Part shown: positions 33,968-44,568 of the stretch, piece by piece
Numbering within the stretch: position 1 is the stretch's first letter
Layout: every line of letters starts with the position of its first letter
Assembly (NCBI GenBank): GCA_902586925.1
Contig: CACIJE010000001.1
Location: forward strand, 142,104-206,103
From: an uncultured SAR86 cluster bacterium
GTDB taxonomy: Bacteria > Pseudomonadota > Gammaproteobacteria > Magnimaribacterales > D2472
Direction of reading: 5' to 3'
DNA: 64,000 bases
Notes under the pieces: model-generated
What the model was told of the DNA's origin: nothing
Seen by the model: only the letters and a program-made list of their open reading frames with translations
Databases searched by the model: none
Position numbers and translations under genes: made by a program

Positions 33968-35264
33968 TTTTCATTCCTAAAGAATTCATTATATGTCTGA
34001 AATTCGGAAATGAAGTTTCAATATTTTTGCAGTTTAAGACACTTACCGAATTTTTTGATCTTATACCTGATATTAGAAAGCTCATTGCAATTCTATGATC
34101 ATTGTAAGAATCTATTGGGCTATCACAATAAATTTCTTCAGATGTTCCTTTGATAAATATTCCATCTTCAAAAATTTTATGTAGTACTCTCAATTTATTT
34201 AAACCTTCAGAAATTCCCATCAATCTATCGGATTCTTTTAGTCTTAATTCAGCTGCATTAGTAATTCTTGTTTCCCCTTTAGCAAATGAAGCTGCAATAC
34301 TTAAAATTGGAATTTCATCAATAATGTTGGGAATGATATCCTCAGGGACATCAATACCTTTTAAATCTGACGATTTTACCAATATATCTGCAACCTCTTC
34401 ATTTGATAATAGTCTTTCATTTTTAATTTTTATATCAGCACCCATTAGTAATAGAATTTTTAATAGTCCGTTTCTTGTTTTATTTAATCCAACATTTTTT
34501 ATTAAGACTTCAGAATTTTTTGAGATAACAGAAGCTACAATTATAAAAGCTGCTGATGAGAAATCACCAGGAATAGTGTATAAATTTTTTGGAGATATCT
34601 TATAATCATTTAATGAGATAGTACCTTGATTTAAACTATCTCCGTAGCTAATATCTCCTCCCAAAAATTCTATCATCCTTTCTGTATGGTCTCGGGTCGT
34701 TTTAGGTTCAATTATTCTAATCTGTTTTTTTGAAGCTAAAGCAGCTAAAAGCAGTGAAGATTTCACCTGAGCACTGGCGATTGGCATTTTGTATTCAAAA
34801 TTGTTAGTAATATTTGAACCTAAGGTAGTTATTGGAAGTTTTCCATCATTACTTTTTATTTCTGCTCCCATTTTTTTTAAAGGATCAACGATCCTATTCA
34901 TGGGTCTTTTTGATAAGGATTCATCTCCTGTTAAATTACATCTTATTCCTAAACCAGAGATTAAACCCAGTAAAAGCCTTGAACCTGTTCCAGAATTACC
35001 TAAATTCAGATCATTTACAGGATTTTTAAATGGAACCTCTCTTTTATTTAAAAATACGTAATTTTGCCTTATTGATATTGAAGCTCCGATTTCATTTAAT
35101 GCTTCCATAGTTGATATTGGATCTTCAGCATTTAAAAAACCATCTAATTGCATATCACAATTTAAAAGTGATCCTATAATTAATATTCTTTGTGATATTG
35201 ATTTATCTCCAGGACAATTAATTTTTCCATTGAGAAATTTTGTCTTATGAGATATGAGATTCAA
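33951..35264 (-). CDS. aroA: 3-Phosphoshikimate 1-carboxyvinyltransferase (EPSP synthase)
   Basis: This protein (437 aa) is the sixth shikimate-pathway enzyme, joining PEP to shikimate 3-phosphate. CPGDKSISQR at 17-26 and LGNSGTGSRLLLGL bind substrate and PEP; TRDHTERM and DIIPNIIDEIPIL are typical, with RLKESDRL near the C-terminus. It starts at TTG overlapping the tyrA stop by 4 nt. In Pseudomonas the tyrA and aroA genes here are fused; in this genome they are separate overlapping genes. Confidence 0.95.
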   Translation of the reverse strand: MNLISHKTKFLNGKINCPGDKSISQRILIIGSLLNCDMQLDGFLNAEDPISTMEALNEIGASISIRQNYVFLNKREVPFKNPVNDLNLGNSGTGSRLLLGLISGLGIRCNLTGDESLSKRPMNRIVDPLKKMGAEIKSNDGKLPITTLGSNITNNFEYKMPIASAQVKSSLLLAALASKKQIRIIEPKTTRDHTERMIEFLGGDISYGDSLNQGTISLNDYKISPKNLYTIPGDFSSAAFIIVASVISKNSEVLIKNVGLNKTRNGLLKILLLMGADIKIKNERLLSNEEVADILVKSSDLKGIDVPEDIIPNIIDEIPILSIAASFAKGETRITNAAELRLKESDRLMGISEGLNKLRVLHKIFEDGIFIKGTSEEIYCDSPIDSYNDHRIAMSFLISGIRSKNSVSVLNCKNIETSFPNFRHIMNSLGMKIDEKN

Positions 35265-36133
35265 AATTTATCTTCTTTGTAGGATTTTATTTCATCGAGC
35301 TCCTTATTTAGAAGCTCTAGATGTGAAAAAATATCTGGAATTTGTTTTGTTTCTGTAATAAGTTCAAGAAGATTGTTTAATGAGACCTGCATACCAGCGA
35401 GAGCTTTTATTAAATCAACTCTATTTAAAACGAAGATATCTCTCCACATCTCTGGATTTGAACCACTTAATCTTAAAAATTCTTTTAGTCCACCACCAGC
35501 ATTATCTTCAACATCGTGGTTTGATAGTCTAATTGAATCAATTAAGGCATAAGAGACTAGGTGAGGTAAATGACTTGTCATTGCAAAAACTAAATCGTGT
35601 TCATTAACTGTCATTAGGGCAATTTTCATCTGCAGAGCATTTTTCCAAAAGTTCTCAACCTTTTCGTAATGCTCTTTATCACAATTAAATGGATCACAGA
35701 GAACGTTTTTTTTGTTTGTAAAAAGATTTGCTTTTGCTGAGGATATGCCTGATTGATCTGATCCTGCTATTGGATGAGAAAGTAATATATTAGAAGCACC
35801 TTCTAATTTAATATGATTTTTAACACTGGATGTATCAGTAATGCTTGTATCAGAATTCCATATATCTTTTAGATTATTTAAAACATCTAATGTTTGTTTT
35901 GGAGGTACTGACAGAATGATTAAATCAATATCTCTACAGAACTCTTTTGAATTTATTTGATCAATAGAATCTGAAAAATCATCAATAATGTTATTATTAA
36001 TTGCATATTGTATTGAGTCTTTGGATGAATCAAATCCTATTACCTTAATTCCCTTAGATTTTGATGCAAGAGCAATTGATGCTCCAATCATTCCCAATCC
36101 AATTATTAAAACTTTCTCTACATTTTGAGTCAT
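35261..36133 (-). CDS. tyrA: Prephenate/arogenate dehydrogenase
   Basis: This protein (290 aa) oxidatively decarboxylates prephenate toward tyrosine. NAD motif GLGMIGASIAL is at 12-22; SVKNHI, LSHPIAGSDQSG and the H-containing TSHLPHLVSYAL (catalytic and substrate residues) are typical of the family. There is no chorismate mutase or ACT domain, so it is a monofunctional dehydrogenase. It is tied to pheA and aroA by 4-nt overlaps on both sides. Confidence 0.94.
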   Translation of the reverse strand: MTQNVEKVLIIGLGMIGASIALASKSKGIKVIGFDSSKDSIQYAINNNIIDDFSDSIDQINSKEFCRDIDLIILSVPPKQTLDVLNNLKDIWNSDTSITDTSSVKNHIKLEGASNILLSHPIAGSDQSGISSAKANLFTNKKNVLCDPFNCDKEHYEKVENFWKNALQMKIALMTVNEHDLVFAMTSHLPHLVSYALIDSIRLSNHDVEDNAGGGLKEFLRLSGSNPEMWRDIFVLNRVDLIKALAGMQVSLNNLLELITETKQIPDIFSHLELLNKELDEIKSYKEDKF

Positions 36134-37218
36134 ATATACTCTGGATAGGAACCAAAATTTCTTACAATTGCTCCGGTATCAACGACTTCCTTTATTGCCA
36201 ATTTTAGTTTTTGATCTTTAATGTGGCCCTCACAGTCAATAAAAAAATCGTGTGAATTAATATTTCCCCGAGATGGCCGAGTTTCAATCTTACTAAGGTT
36301 GATTTTTCTTTTTTCAAAGGGTTTCAAAACTGATATAAGTGATCCAGGCTTATTAGGAGTTTGAATTAAAAAAGAGCTTTTGTCTTTGCCAGTCTTTTCA
36401 ATATTATTTTTACCAATTACAAGAAATCTTGTTTTGTTTTCAGAATAATCTTGGATGTTTTTTTTGATCAATTTAAGCTTGTAATTTTTTACAGCCATCG
36501 AACTAACGATACATAAAATATTTTTATTCTCTTTGGCATATTTAGCTGCAACTGCTGAGCTTGGCATTTCTAACCTCTTAATGTTACCAATATTTCTTTC
36601 AATCCATTTTGAGCATTGTCCAAGCGCTTGGGGATGAGAAGCAATTGCAAATGCATCAACCATCTCAAAACTATTCCCAGCAGCAAGTTGATGTTCAATG
36701 TTTAAGTAAATTTCTCCAATAATATTTATATTTTCGCTATCGGCTAAACAATTCAATGTTGTGTTAATTACACCTTCAGATGAATTTTCTACTGGTACAA
36801 CACCTACATTTACATCATCATTCATTACTTGATAAAAGACGTCGTCAATTGAAGCTGATGGTATTCTTAAAACTTGTGATCCAAATTGATTATGCGCCGC
36901 TGCCTCAGAGTGAGTGCCCTCCGGCCCGAGGTAAGCAACCTTTAAAACCTCTTCAAGGGAAAGACAGCCAGATATTAATTCTTTGTAAATTGCCCTAATT
37001 TTAGAGTCTGGCAGTAATCCCTTTTTATTAGATTTGATAATGTTTCGAAGTATTTTTGTTTCTCTATCTGGTTTGTAAAAAGAATCTTTTGGACTAACTT
37101 TTGTTTTTATTTTACCAATATCAACTGCATGAGATGCTCTTTTTTGGATAAGACTAAAAATTTCTTGATCAATTTTATCAATTTTATTTCTAATACTTTT
37201 TAAGCTTTCATCTACCAT
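36130..37218 (-). CDS. pheA: Bifunctional chorismate mutase / prephenate dehydratase (P-protein)
   Basis: This protein (362 aa from the ATG at 37216-37218) has a chorismate mutase domain (about 1-85, LKSIRNKIDKIDQEIFSLI), a prephenate dehydratase domain (GPEGTHSEAAA to KTRFLVIG with the catalytic Thr-Arg-Phe) and a C-terminal ACT domain with KIETRPSR, the phenylalanine-binding motif (ESRP in E. coli). It makes phenylpyruvate from chorismate and is likely feedback-inhibited by phenylalanine. A TTG three codons upstream overlaps the serC stop; I prefer the ATG. It lies between serC and tyrA. Confidence 0.94.
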   Translation of the reverse strand: MVDESLKSIRNKIDKIDQEIFSLIQKRASHAVDIGKIKTKVSPKDSFYKPDRETKILRNIIKSNKKGLLPDSKIRAIYKELISGCLSLEEVLKVAYLGPEGTHSEAAAHNQFGSQVLRIPSASIDDVFYQVMNDDVNVGVVPVENSSEGVINTTLNCLADSENINIIGEIYLNIEHQLAAGNSFEMVDAFAIASHPQALGQCSKWIERNIGNIKRLEMPSSAVAAKYAKENKNILCIVSSMAVKNYKLKLIKKNIQDYSENKTRFLVIGKNNIEKTGKDKSSFLIQTPNKPGSLISVLKPFEKRKINLSKIETRPSRGNINSHDFFIDCEGHIKDQKLKLAIKEVVDTGAIVRNFGSYPEYI

Positions 37219-37223
37219 TTTGT

Positions 37224-38300
37224 TCAACCATTATTAGACTCAAAATAAGTCATAAATTTAATAAGTTCTTCCACCCCCTCCAGAGGCAAAGCATTATATA
37301 TGCTAGCGCGCATTCCTCCAACTGATCTATGTCCTTTTAAATTTAAAAATCCATTTTTTTCAGCCTCTAAAAGAAAAGCGGTATCTAATTGATCATTTTC
37401 GAGAAAGAATGTAACGTTCATTATTGATCTGTTTTTGATGTCAACGTGATTTGAGTAAAAACTTGATTTGTCAACAAATTCATATAATTTAGACGCTTTT
37501 GCGTGATTTTGTTCCCTAAAGTATTCAAGTCCTCCGCATTGTTTTATCCATTTAAAAACTTTTCCAGCCATATACCAAGCGAATGTTGGAGGAGTATTAA
37601 GCATTGAATTTGAGCTTGAATGTTCAGAATATTTTAAAATATTTGGTATTTGTTGGTTTCCCAATTCCATAAAATCTCTGTTAATGATAACTATGGTAAG
37701 TCCTGCAGGTCCAATATTCTTCTGAGCCCCTGCATAGATTAATGAAAATTTATTTACATCAAGCGGTTCGCTCAATATTACTGAGGAAGCGTCAGAAATA
37801 ATGGGTTTATTTATATCTGGAGGCTCATGTATTGCGACACCCTGAATAGTTTCATTTGGACAGTAATGAACATATGCAGAATTTTGATTAACTCTCCAAT
37901 CTTTTGGATCTGGAGCATATGAAAAATTTTTTGTCTCTGAAGAAGCGATGATATTTACCTTGGTAATTTTTGATGCTTCTGCTATTGCTTTTTTTGACCA
38001 TGTGCCTGACAAAACGTAGTCAGCTTGCCCATTACTATGGCCAAAGTTATACGGTACCATTGAAAATTGATGTGTTGCTCCACCTTGAAGAAATAATACA
38101 TCATAATTTTTGGGAATTTTTAATATATCAACTAAATCATTCTTTGCCTGTTCAGCAACCTCCATGAATGTTTTTGACCTATGGCTTATTTCCATTATGG
38201 AGGCTCCAATTTTCTTAAATTCTAATAATTCAGACTTTACCTCTTCTAATACTGCTTCTGAAATGACTGCAGGTCCTGCACAGAAGTTCCACTTTCTCAT
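37224..38300 (-). CDS. serC: Phosphoserine aminotransferase
   Basis: This protein (358 aa) is a class V PLP aminotransferase acting in serine and pyridoxine synthesis. MRKWNFCAGPAVI at the start, QGGATHQF, LSGTWSKKA, and YAGAQKNIGPAG with PLP lysine K194 are SerC signatures; the end has HRSVGGMRASIYNA. The gyrA-serC-pheA order is conserved in gammaproteobacteria. It is 6 nt after gyrA. Confidence 0.95.
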   Translation of the reverse strand: MRKWNFCAGPAVISEAVLEEVKSELLEFKKIGASIMEISHRSKTFMEVAEQAKNDLVDILKIPKNYDVLFLQGGATHQFSMVPYNFGHSNGQADYVLSGTWSKKAIAEASKITKVNIIASSETKNFSYAPDPKDWRVNQNSAYVHYCPNETIQGVAIHEPPDINKPIISDASSVILSEPLDVNKFSLIYAGAQKNIGPAGLTIVIINRDFMELGNQQIPNILKYSEHSSSNSMLNTPPTFAWYMAGKVFKWIKQCGGLEYFREQNHAKASKLYEFVDKSSFYSNHVDIKNRSIMNVTFFLENDQLDTAFLLEAEKNGFLNLKGHRSVGGMRASIYNALPLEGVEELIKFMTYFESNNG

Positions 38301-38306
38301 TTCTTA

Positions 38307-40844
38307 CTATTCTTGGTCATCTTCTTGAGGTATTGTCACACACTCAATAAGTTTTTCTTCATCTTTTGGAGTAATTATTTTTACGCCTTGAGTATTTCTA
38401 CTCAGAGTAGGAACCTGAGAGACATTTGTTCTTATCATCGTACCTTTGTCACTAATCAACATTATTCCATCCTCATTTTCAACTAATGTCGCGGCAACCA
38501 TATTTCCATTTCTCTCACTTGTTTTAATAGATATCACTCCTTGTCCACCTCTATTATGGATTGGAAAATCTTCAAGCCCAGTTTTTTTACCATATCCATT
38601 TTCTGATACACAAAGTATAGTCTTGGTTGGATCAGCAACATTAAGTGATATTAATTTCTGATCCTTTTTTAATTTCATTCCTCTGACACCCCTTGCAGTT
38701 CTTCCCATTGGCCTAACTTTTGATTCATTAAATCTTATTAATTTCCCTGCAGACGAAGCCAGCAGGATCTCTTTTTTACCATCAGTAATTGCGGTTCCAA
38801 TTAGTCTATCATCATCATCAAGATTGATTGCTTTAATTCCTGATTTCCATTTTCTTGCAAAAAGACTTAGATTAGTTTTTTTTGTAATCCCTTTTCTGGT
38901 TGCCATAAATACAAATTTATCTTCAGAAAATTCCTCAACTGGCAATATATCACTTACTCTTTCATCATCGTCTAAATTGAGCATATTTACTAAAGGTCTT
39001 CCTTTTGATGTCCTTGAGGCAACAGGTATTTCATATACTTTTAACCAAAAAACTTTACCTTTTGTTGTGAAACATAATATTTGCACATGACTACTTAAAA
39101 CATAAAGGTTTTGTATTAAATCTTCTTCTTTTACTGATGCCGCAGCTTTTCCTTGACCGCCTCTCCTCTGCTCTCGATATTCATCAAGAGGTTGAGTTTT
39201 TGCATAACCACTTCTAGAGACAGTTAATACTCTTGTTTCTTCTGGAATTAGATCCTCATTAGTAATGCCTCTTCTTGTGTCATTTATTAAAGTTTTTCTT
39301 TCATCCCCAAAAGTTTCTTTAATGTCCTTAAGTTCATCAATTAAAACATCTATTAAAGTTTGCTTATCATCAAGAATTTTTTGCAATCCAAGAATCTTTT
39401 CAACAATCTCTGAAAACTCTTTATTCAAATTATCTTGCTCTAAGCCTGTTAACCTGCCTAGTCTTAATTCAAGAATTGCTTTTGCTTGATTCTCAGACAG
39501 TTTATATTTTTTACCCTTGAGTCCAAGGTCTTTGCTTAATCCTTTTGGCTTGCATGCATCACTACCAACTTTTTTTAGCACTGCCTCCAAGGGACCAGAT
39601 TTCCATATTTTTTTACATAATTCATTTGCAGCTATTTTTGGATCTTTTGATTTTTTAATAATTGCAATTATTTGATCAATATTTGCAATCGCAACCATTA
39701 GGCCCTCAACGACATGCCCCCTATCCTTAGCTCTCCTTAAGTCATATTTTGTTCTTTTCGTGATGATATCTTTTCTGTGTTTAACAAATGCTTGTAACAT
39801 TTCTTTGAGATTTACTTCTTTGGGTTGCCCTTCAGATAGAACAGTGAAATTTATGCCAAATGATTGTTCAAGTTGAGTTTGCGCAAAAAGATTATTCTCT
39901 AAAACATCAACTGAATCACCTTTTCTAACCTCGATTACAACTCTTAAACCATCTTTATCTGATTCATCCCTTATTTCAGTTATGCCTTCTATTTTTTTTT
40001 CTTTTACTAGTTCAGCAATTTTCTCAAGCATTTTTGCTTTATTAACCATAAAAGGTATTTCATTGATAATTAAACTTTGTTTTCCAGATTTGTCTTCTTC
40101 AACTGATGTGTTTGATCTTGTGTGAATTATTCCTCTTCCAGTTTTATATGCCTCATAAATACCAGCCTTGCCATCAATAGTTCCCCCTGTTGGAAAATCT
40201 GGACCTGATATATCTTTAATTAAATCATCAATAGATATTTTCGGATTCTTAATTAAATTGATACACCCATTCAAAACTTCATTAAGATTATGTGGAGGAA
40301 TATTTGTAGCCATTCCCACAGCAATTCCTGAAGAGCCATTTACTAGTAAGTTTGGTATTTTAGTGGGTAATACATCTGGTATATCTTCACTACCATCATA
40401 ATTTGGTGAGAATGAGACTGTTTCTTTCTCGATATCACCCAGCATTTGATCAGTTATTTTGGACATCCTTACTTCTGTATATCTCATTGCAGCCGGTGGA
40501 TCTCCATCAATTGAACCAAAGTTACCTTGACCCTCAACAATTGGATATCTCATTGAAAAATCTTGTGCCATTCTTACCATGGCATCATAAACAGCAGAAT
40601 CACCATGAGGATGATATTTACCAATAACGTCACCAACAACTCTTGCAGATTTTTTATATGGCCTATTATAGAAATTCTTTAAATCGTACATTGCAAATAA
40701 AATGCGTCTATGAACTGGTTTTAAACCATCACGAATATCTGGAAGTGCTCTTCCATGGATAACACTAAGTGCATAACTTAAATATGATTGTTTAAGTTCA
40801 TCTTCAATGTTTACTGATATAATTTCCTTAGCGAAATCACTCAT
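38307..40844 (-). CDS. gyrA: DNA gyrase subunit A
   Basis: This protein (845 aa) is the breakage-reunion subunit. The active tyrosine is Y122 in [10 protein letters not shown], with E. coli numbering. The quinolone-determining region [15 protein letters not shown] has S83 and D87, the susceptible wild-type residues. The C-terminal beta-pinwheel carries the GyrA box [10 protein letters not shown], which separates it from ParC. An 82-nt gap precedes it on the pnt side. As first gene of the long gyrA-to-pgsA run, it may share its promoter with serC and beyond. Confidence 0.96.
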   Translation of the reverse strand: MSDFAKEIISVNIEDELKQSYLSYALSVIHGRALPDIRDGLKPVHRRILFAMYDLKNFYNRPYKKSARVVGDVIGKYHPHGDSAVYDAMVRMAQDFSMRYPIVEGQGNFGSIDGDPPAAMRYTEVRMSKITDQMLGDIEKETVSFSPNYDGSEDIPDVLPTKIPNLLVNGSSGIAVGMATNIPPHNLNEVLNGCINLIKNPKISIDDLIKDISGPDFPTGGTIDGKAGIYEAYKTGRGIIHTRSNTSVEEDKSGKQSLIINEIPFMVNKAKMLEKIAELVKEKKIEGITEIRDESDKDGLRVVIEVRKGDSVDVLENNLFAQTQLEQSFGINFTVLSEGQPKEVNLKEMLQAFVKHRKDIITKRTKYDLRRAKDRGHVVEGLMVAIANIDQIIAIIKKSKDPKIAANELCKKIWKSGPLEAVLKKVGSDACKPKGLSKDLGLKGKKYKLSENQAKAILELRLGRLTGLEQDNLNKEFSEIVEKILGLQKILDDKQTLIDVLIDELKDIKETFGDERKTLINDTRRGITNEDLIPEETRVLTVSRSGYAKTQPLDEYREQRRGGQGKAAASVKEEDLIQNLYVLSSHVQILCFTTKGKVFWLKVYEIPVASRTSKGRPLVNMLNLDDDERVSDILPVEEFSEDKFVFMATRKGITKKTNLSLFARKWKSGIKAINLDDDDRLIGTAITDGKKEILLASSAGKLIRFNESKVRPMGRTARGVRGMKLKKDQKLISLNVADPTKTILCVSENGYGKKTGLEDFPIHNRGGQGVISIKTSERNGNMVAATLVENEDGIMLISDKGTMIRTNVSQVPTLSRNTQGVKIITPKDEEKLIECVTIPQEDDQE

Positions 40845-40926
40845 TTTTTTCTTAAAAAGCCCCTATTTTACACATGAATAAAACTACCAATTTAAGGTAA
40901 TATTTTAACATATTTATAAGTTGTTT

Positions 40927-42306
40927 TTACTCTTTAAATTCAGTAACTAGGCCGCCTATAGACTCTTTTGCATCACCAAACAACATTCTGGTATTTTCTC
41001 TGAAAAACAATGGGTTTTGAACGCCAGCAAAACCTGATGACATTGATCTTTTGAGAACAAAAACTGTCCTAGCATTATGTGCCTCAATTATAGGCATTCC
41101 ATATATTGGACTTCCTGGTTCTTCTGTTGCAGATGGATTTACAACATCATTAGCGCCAATGACAATTGCAACATCTATTGAATCCATTGATGGATTTATA
41201 TCATCAGGTTCAACTAAAACATCATACGGAACATTTGCTTCAGCTAACAAAACATTCATATGACCTGGCATTCTGCCCGCCACTGGATGAATTCCGTATC
41301 TTACTTCTGTTCCATTTTCTTCAAGGAGTTCTCCAAGCTCTCTTACAACATGTTGTGCTTGAGCAACTGCCATGCCATATCCAGGAATCACAATGACTGA
41401 ACTAGCATTCTCAAGTATTAAATAAGCATCTGAAACATTAATAGCTTTTACCTCTCCAGTCTCCTCAGATTTTGAACCAGAAGACTTTGAAGCATAGCCA
41501 ACAAATAAAATATTACCAATCGACCTATTCATTGCTTTAGCCATTATGATTGTGAGAATTAATCCACTTGCTCCAACTAATGAACCAGCAACAATTAAAA
41601 CATTATTTAACAACATAAGTCCTGCAAAAGCTGCCGCAATTCCAGAGAAGGAATTTAATAAAGAAATTACAACCGGCATATCTCCTCCACCAATTGGAAT
41701 AACAAATCCTATGCCTCCAAGTAAAGTAAGAATTAAGAGAATAGTGAAGAAATCAAAACTTGGAATAAATATCTTTGCGACAAAAATTGAATAAAATAAA
41801 TAAATTATTGATATATAAAACAAAGTTGTAAATAGCTTCGTGATTATTGAAGATTTTTCAATTTTTAGTCTCTCAGATAACTTTCCATAAGCAATAATAC
41901 TTCCAGAAAATGTAACGCCACCAATATATGTAGTAATCATTATTAATACATATTGAAATGTATTTGTCGGGATTGAGTTAAACTCAGACCATGCAATAAA
42001 GAAAGTCGCCAAACCTCCAAATCCATTAAATAGTGCGACCATTTCAGGAATAGAAGTCATTTTTACTTTAAGAGCAATTAAAGAGCCTATTGTAGCTCCA
42101 ATTGCGATGCCAATTAATACAATTAAAGGGTTTATCACATTTATGAACGTTACAGATACTGCAATAAACATTGCTAATGCTGATAAAAAATTTCCTTTAA
42201 CAGCAGTATCTTCTTTTCCAAGCATCTTAATTCCAGAAATAAATAATATTGATGAAAATATATAAATAATATTTTGAATAGACTCTATGTTTTCAAATAT
42301 ATTCAT
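40927..42306 (-). CDS. pntB: NAD(P) transhydrogenase subunit beta
   Basis: This protein (459 aa) combines about eight or nine membrane helices with the NADP(H)-binding domain III at the C-terminus (VIVIPGYGMAVAQAQH, HPVAGRMPGHMNVLLAEA, VIGANDVVNPSA, KRSMSSGFAGVQN). With PntA it uses the proton-motive force to reduce NADP+ with NADH in the inner membrane. It follows pntAB by 2 nt and is the last gene of the transhydrogenase operon. Confidence 0.95.
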   Translation of the reverse strand: MNIFENIESIQNIIYIFSSILFISGIKMLGKEDTAVKGNFLSALAMFIAVSVTFINVINPLIVLIGIAIGATIGSLIALKVKMTSIPEMVALFNGFGGLATFFIAWSEFNSIPTNTFQYVLIMITTYIGGVTFSGSIIAYGKLSERLKIEKSSIITKLFTTLFYISIIYLFYSIFVAKIFIPSFDFFTILLILTLLGGIGFVIPIGGGDMPVVISLLNSFSGIAAAFAGLMLLNNVLIVAGSLVGASGLILTIIMAKAMNRSIGNILFVGYASKSSGSKSEETGEVKAINVSDAYLILENASSVIVIPGYGMAVAQAQHVVRELGELLEENGTEVRYGIHPVAGRMPGHMNVLLAEANVPYDVLVEPDDINPSMDSIDVAIVIGANDVVNPSATEEPGSPIYGMPIIEAHNARTVFVLKRSMSSGFAGVQNPLFFRENTRMLFGDAKESIGGLVTEFKE

Positions 42307-42308
42307 AA

Positions 42309-42581
42309 TTACTTCTTTTTAAACATCTTTAGCATTCTGTTTGTTACCAAATATCCACCAAAAACATTTATAGATGCAAAAGTAACTGCCAGAAAAGATA
42401 ATATTTGTTGAAGATTAGTATCTGACCCAAGAATTAAGGCACCAACCAAAGCAATTCCTGAAATAGCATTTGCACCTGACATTAAAGGTGTATGCAAAGT
42501 GCTTGGAACTTTAGAAATTAACTCAAGACCTAGATAGATTGAAAGTATTAGAACAAACCCTAAAAGAACATATATTTCCAT
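42309..42581 (-). CDS. pntAB: NAD(P) transhydrogenase subunit alpha part 2 (membrane domain)
   Basis: This small membrane protein (90 aa) has three hydrophobic helices and the conserved PSTLHTPLMSGANAISGI segment. It corresponds to the C-terminal membrane part of E. coli PntA, here a separate gene as in Rhodospirillum rubrum and many alphaproteobacteria. It completes the proton channel with PntB. Its ATG overlaps the stop of pntAA by 1 nt (TAATG), so the two halves are translationally coupled. Confidence 0.93.
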   Translation of the reverse strand: MEIYVLLGFVLILSIYLGLELISKVPSTLHTPLMSGANAISGIALVGALILGSDTNLQQILSFLAVTFASINVFGGYLVTNRMLKMFKKK

Positions 42582-43702
42582 TATTGTTTAAACCTCTCAT
42601 TCATAATTTCGCCATTGTGAACTAAAACACTACTGTTCAAAATCTCATCACTAAAATCAAAATTTATAGTTTTATTTTCTTTATCTAAAAACTCTGTGAT
42701 CCAATTGTTAAAATTATTTGAAAGTGCAAGTGACGCATGACTCGAAACTTTAGAAGCAAGATTTGATATTCCAATAATCTTGACACCATTTCTTAAAATC
42801 ACTCTGTCAATTTCAGAACCTTCAACATTACCGCCTGATTCTACTGCCATGTCAAAAACAACACTTCCAGGCATCATTTTGTCGATTGTTTTATTATCTA
42901 TTAATAAGGGCGCAGGTCTGCCAAATAGCTGCGCAGTTGTTATAACAATATCAGATCTTTCACAAACTTTTGATTGAAGCTCTTTTTGTTTGTTAATTTG
43001 TTCTTCCGTTAATTCTTGTGCGTAACCTTGATCAGTTTCTCCAGTCTCTCCAAGATCTATCTTGACAAATTTTGCACCAAGTGAATTAACCTGTTCTTCT
43101 ACAACATCTCTTGTATCAAATGCCTCAACCCTAGCACCAAGTCTTTTAGCTGTTGCTATTGCTTGAAGTCCAGCAACTCCAACTCCTATTACAAAAACTT
43201 TTGCAGGTTTTAAAGTTCCGGCAGCAGTCATCATCATTGGAAGTGCAGTTGTTAAATGTTTTGCTGACTCAATAACAGCAACGTATCCAGCTAAATTTGC
43301 CTGTGAGCTTAAAACATCCATTTTTTGGGCTCTTGTAATTCTTGGTATAAATTCCATACTAACTAAATTAATTTTTAATCTTGAGCATGCATTTATTAAA
43401 TCCTGATTGTTAAAAGGATCTATTGTTCCAAGTAATGTAGAATTTGGATTTAATAATTTAAGTTCGTCCTCTGTTAAAGGTTGAGTAGTTATGACAAGGT
43501 CAGCTTTTTTAAGACAGTCCACGCGTGAATATTTTTGTAATCCAAGTTTGTTCAAAACTTTATCGCTAACATTGATGCCATCTCCGATCCCCTCTTGAAA
43601 AATTACGTCAACACCAAGATTAATTAATGTGTTAATGGTATCAATATGAATTGGTGACCTAGTGTCAGTTTCAATAGTAGATTTTAATGCAGAAATAATC
43701 AC
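42581..43702 (-). CDS. pntAA: NAD(P) transhydrogenase subunit alpha part 1 (NAD-binding)
   Basis: This soluble domain I subunit (373 aa) resembles alanine dehydrogenase. VFVIGVGVAGLQAIATAKRLGARVEAFDTR is the NAD-binding fold, RAQKMDVLSSQANLAGY is the family signature, and GETDQGYAQELT is near the mobile loop. It binds NAD(H) and works with PntAB/PntB. It begins with a GTG (43700-43702) and opens a divergent 170-nt spacer with ubiG. The product stops before the membrane segment that the next gene supplies. Confidence 0.94.
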   Translation of the reverse strand: MIISALKSTIETDTRSPIHIDTINTLINLGVDVIFQEGIGDGINVSDKVLNKLGLQKYSRVDCLKKADLVITTQPLTEDELKLLNPNSTLLGTIDPFNNQDLINACSRLKINLVSMEFIPRITRAQKMDVLSSQANLAGYVAVIESAKHLTTALPMMMTAAGTLKPAKVFVIGVGVAGLQAIATAKRLGARVEAFDTRDVVEEQVNSLGAKFVKIDLGETGETDQGYAQELTEEQINKQKELQSKVCERSDIVITTAQLFGRPAPLLIDNKTIDKMMPGSVVFDMAVESGGNVEGSEIDRVILRNGVKIIGISNLASKVSSHASLALSNNFNNWITEFLDKENKTINFDFSDEILNSSVLVHNGEIMNERFKQ

Positions 43703-43872
43703 GACTTATAGTAAAAAAAAATTTGTGAGATTTATCTTAACAGTTCTGATATCTCAATTAAATCAAATATCAAGTTTTTATACATTAGATAAATTCATAA
43801 TGATGGAAGTTTGCTTATCATTAATATTTTATATCTATTCTTTAATGAATTTTAAAGAGTTAAAATACTAAT
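43703..43872. other. Divergent intergenic spacer (pntAA / ubiG)
   Basis: The 170-nt, AT-rich spacer must hold promoters for both directions. I see no pair of good -35 and -10 boxes and no strong hairpin that I would defend; TTGCTT (43811-43816) is a possible -35-like element toward ubiG. A short in-frame stretch on the plus strand is not convincing as a gene. Confidence 0.4.
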
Positions 43873-44568
43873 ATGTCAAACATAGATGAACAAGAAATAA
43901 AAAAATTTTCTGAAATTGCTGATGACTGGTGGAATAAGGATGGTGATTTTAAACCACTCCACGTAATAAACCCCCTTAGAGCTAATTACATCAAAGAAAA
44001 GACAGAGCTAAATAATAAAAAAGTTTTAGATGTAGGTTGTGGCGGAGGACTATTGTCAGAAGCTATGTATGATTTTGGTGCAGATGTTACTGGAATTGAC
44101 GCAGCTGGTCCTGGCATTGAAGTAGCAAAGATTCATGCAAAAAAAAATAATAAAAACATAAAATATTTTGAAAAAACAGCTGAAGAGTTGAATGTTGATA
44201 AAAATGAGTACTTTGACATAGTAACTTGTTTAGAAGTGTTAGAGCATGTTCCTAATCCAAGTTCACTTGTGAAAACATGTATTCAACTATTAAAACCAGG
44301 CGGAGCATTGTTTCTATCCACCATAAATAAGAATCCTAGATCATGGGTTACTGCAATAGTTGGTGCAGAATATATATTTAAACTTTTACCTAAGGGAACG
44401 CATGAATTTAATAAATTTATAAAGCCTTCTTCATTAGCAAAATATGTAAGAGATGCAAATGCTGAGCTAATTGAAACAAAAGGCATGTTTTACAATCCAA
44501 TCACACATAGTGCTAATCTTAATAATGATCTTGGTGTGAATTATTTAATGTATGCAAAAAAGCCATAA
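43873..44568 (+). CDS. ubiG: Ubiquinone biosynthesis O-methyltransferase
   Basis: This protein (231 aa) is the SAM enzyme that performs both O-methylations of ubiquinone synthesis. The family signature DDWWNKDGDFKPLHVINPLR is seen around 18-37, motif I VLDVGCGGGLLSE near 53-65, and LEVLEHVPNP and GGALFLSTINKNP follow. Length matches E. coli UbiG. It overlaps the next gene by 17 nt. The ubiG-mupP-yciK order is that of Pseudomonas, also near gyrA. Confidence 0.96.
   Translation: MSNIDEQEIKKFSEIADDWWNKDGDFKPLHVINPLRANYIKEKTELNNKKVLDVGCGGGLLSEAMYDFGADVTGIDAAGPGIEVAKIHAKKNNKNIKYFEKTAEELNVDKNEYFDIVTCLEVLEHVPNPSSLVKTCIQLLKPGGALFLSTINKNPRSWVTAIVGAEYIFKLLPKGTHEFNKFIKPSSLAKYVRDANAELIETKGMFYNPITHSANLNNDLGVNYLMYAKKP

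Noticed and set aside
34150-34605. 151-codon plus-strand ORF opposite aroA
   Set aside because: It is the antisense shadow of a well-conserved gene, with no recognisable protein features.
40845-40926. Rho-independent terminator between pntB and gyrA
   Set aside because: No GC-rich hairpin followed by a T run is present in either orientation.
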